The translations under genes and the position numbers were made by a program. From Bacteroidetes bacterium RIFCSPLOWO2_12_FULL_37_12 (lineage in GTDB: Bacteria > Bacteroidota > Bacteroidia > 2-12-FULL-37-12): DNA of 64,000 nt. The stretch is taken from NCBI GenBank assembly GCA_001769655.1, contig MEPC01000038.1:155842-219841 (forward strand). The letters are read 5' to 3'. A model generated the notes under the pieces. That model was not told the origin of the DNA, ran no database searches, and worked only from the letters and a program-made list of their open reading frames with translations. Positions 62,984 through 64,000 of the stretch are shown here, in pieces; the first letter of the stretch is position 1, and each line of letters begins with the position of its first letter.

Positions 62984-63880
62984 ATGACCCTCTCCCCCTC
63001 AAAAGAAAAAACCTCCCTCCTCCACCGCTACCTGCTGGCATCGGTTGCTCCCCGTCCTATCGCATTGGCAAGCACCGTGGACAAAGACGGTAATCCTAAC
63101 CTTAGCCCTTTTAGTTTTTTCAATGCATTCAGCGCCAAGCCCCCCATCCTTGTGTTTTCCCCTGCCCGCCGGGTGCGAGATAATACTTTAAAACATACCC
63201 TGGAAAATATTTATGAAACACGGGAAGTGGTCATCAATACTGTTAATTATGAATTGGTCCATCAATGTTCTCTTTCAAGTACAGAATATCCAAAAGGAAT
63301 CAATGAATTTTTAAAATCAGGATTAACGCAAATTCCTTCTCTGGAAGTGAAACCACCGCGGGTAAAGGAATCTCCGGTACAGTTTGAATGTAAAGTAAAT
63401 CAGGTGATTGAACTTGGGAAAGAAGGAGGCGCCGGAAATCTGGTGATTTGTGAAATTTTACTTATGCATATTTCTGACCATATTCTGGATGAAAAGGGAA
63501 ACATTGACACTCACAAAATTGATTTAGTGTCACGCATGGGTTATGATTTATATTGCCGCGCTTCGGGGACAGCCGTTTTTGAAGTTCCCAAACCGCTGAC
63601 TACTCTCGGTATTGGCATTGACCAACTACCTTTAGCTATTCGAAATAGCGATATTTTGAGTGGAAATGATTTGGGACAATTAGGAAATGTTGAAACCATT
63701 CCAACAGAAGATGAAATAAAAAATTTTATGAAAACTTCGGAGCCGCTCAAAAACCTTTTTCAAAAATTTTCTAATGACACTGTTCAATTAAAAAAAGAGA
63801 GCCACTTATTGGCAAAAGAATTAATCAAGCAAGGGAAAGTGAGAGAGGCATTGATTGGATTATTGAATGTTTTAGCGTGA
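62984..63880 (+). CDS. flavin reductase-like (FMN-binding) protein
   Basis: 298 residues. The FMN-binding split-barrel of the flavin reductase/DIM6-NTAB family is seen in LLASVAPRPIALASTVDKDG, NLSPFSFFNAFSAKPPIL and REVVINTVNYELVHQ. A C-terminal helical extension (~60 residues, KKESHLLAKELIKQGKVREA) follows, as in the longer members. It binds FMN and may reduce flavins or act as a monooxygenase partner. Starts at an ATG with TACCTTTG upstream. Confidence 0.9.
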   Translation: MTLSPSKEKTSLLHRYLLASVAPRPIALASTVDKDGNPNLSPFSFFNAFSAKPPILVFSPARRVRDNTLKHTLENIYETREVVINTVNYELVHQCSLSSTEYPKGINEFLKSGLTQIPSLEVKPPRVKESPVQFECKVNQVIELGKEGGAGNLVICEILLMHISDHILDEKGNIDTHKIDLVSRMGYDLYCRASGTAVFEVPKPLTTLGIGIDQLPLAIRNSDILSGNDLGQLGNVETIPTEDEIKNFMKTSEPLKNLFQKFSNDTVQLKKESHLLAKELIKQGKVREALIGLLNVLA

Positions 63881-63889
63881 ACTCTCTTT

Positions 63890-64000
63890 GTAATTTATTG
63901 TTAAGTGTTTTATGTTAAGTGTTTTGTGTTAAGTGTTTTGTGTTAAGTGTTTTGTGTTAAGTGTTTTGTGTTAAGTGTTTTGTGTTAAGTGTTTTGTGTT
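63890..64000. repeat. tandem TTAAGTGTTTTGTG array at the window edge
   Basis: From ~63900 to the end, ~15-bp units of GTTAAGTGTTTTGTG repeat at least six times, following a TTGTTAAGTGTTTTATG start. Unlike the other families, no inverse arm is visible before the window ends. It is related to the TTAAGTGTTATGTGTTA words at 35.5 and 62.9 kb. Confidence 0.8.

Overview
The window looks like chromosomal DNA of an AT-rich member of the Bacteroidota. The evidence is several secreted proteins with type IX secretion (Por) C-terminal sorting domains, TAnnTTTG-type -7 promoter elements, few clear Shine-Dalgarno sites, Bacteroidota-typical families (DUF5723-like, BatA-like, bactofilin next to AtpZ, two-component propeller kinase), and the order LUD protein-ftsH-rsfS with birA divergent. 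I cannot name a genus. No rRNA, tRNA or CRISPR array was seen.

Layout. 0-5.2 kb: a secreted LVIVD-type protein, a membrane-anchored cold-shock-domain protein, a ferredoxin, a Cys/Met-rich membrane protein overlapping an SDR, and a TPR protein. 5.3-10.5 kb: three tandem paralogous TPR/membrane modules, two of them fused in frame across a purine-rich repeat. 10.4-18.3 kb: rseP, two secreted proteins, and a propeller histidine kinase with its LuxR-type regulator. 18.4-23.6 kb: LUD protein, ftsH, rsfS, birA and a cupin, with a MITE-like element at 19.1-19.4 kb. 23.7-31.7 kb: a repeat-rich T9SS cargo, a HEPN-MNT toxin-antitoxin pair, a BatA-like protein and a heptose kinase. 31.7-37.7 kb: outer-membrane and lipoprotein genes, and a bactofilin-atpZ-atpB group without the rest of the ATP synthase operon.

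38.0-51.0 kb is the most interesting stretch. It holds a hot-dog dehydratase, a ketosynthase-like protein with the catalytic Cys replaced by Gln (chain-length-factor-like), a full ketosynthase, a ketoreductase, an acyl carrier protein, a left-handed beta-helix protein of unknown role, a saccharopine-dehydrogenase-like (trans-enoyl-reductase-type) protein, an MMPL/RND exporter and a B12-binding radical SAM enzyme, mostly with overlapping ends. I read this as a highly reducing type II PKS or specialised fatty-acid cluster that builds and exports an unknown lipid. It is split by an opposite-strand GH5 glycosidase and by a graveyard of mobile-gene remnants (42.9-44.0 kb). An orphan AmmeMemoRadiSam-type radical SAM enzyme and a cystathionine-type PLP enzyme follow.

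54.2-61.5 kb is a tightly overlapping signalling operon: HAMP-GAF-coiled-coil receptor, CheR, CheB, a GAF protein, a GAF-PAS-PAS-SpoIIE phosphatase, a SiaB-like kinase and a SiaC-like phosphoprotein whose residue 68 is a Thr. It joins chemosensory-type methylation to Sia-type partner switching with no diguanylate cyclase. The window ends with a DNA/RNA endonuclease and a flavin reductase. Many intergenic gaps carry short self-complementary tandem repeats of at least eight families, and several of these supply the stop codon of the gene before them.
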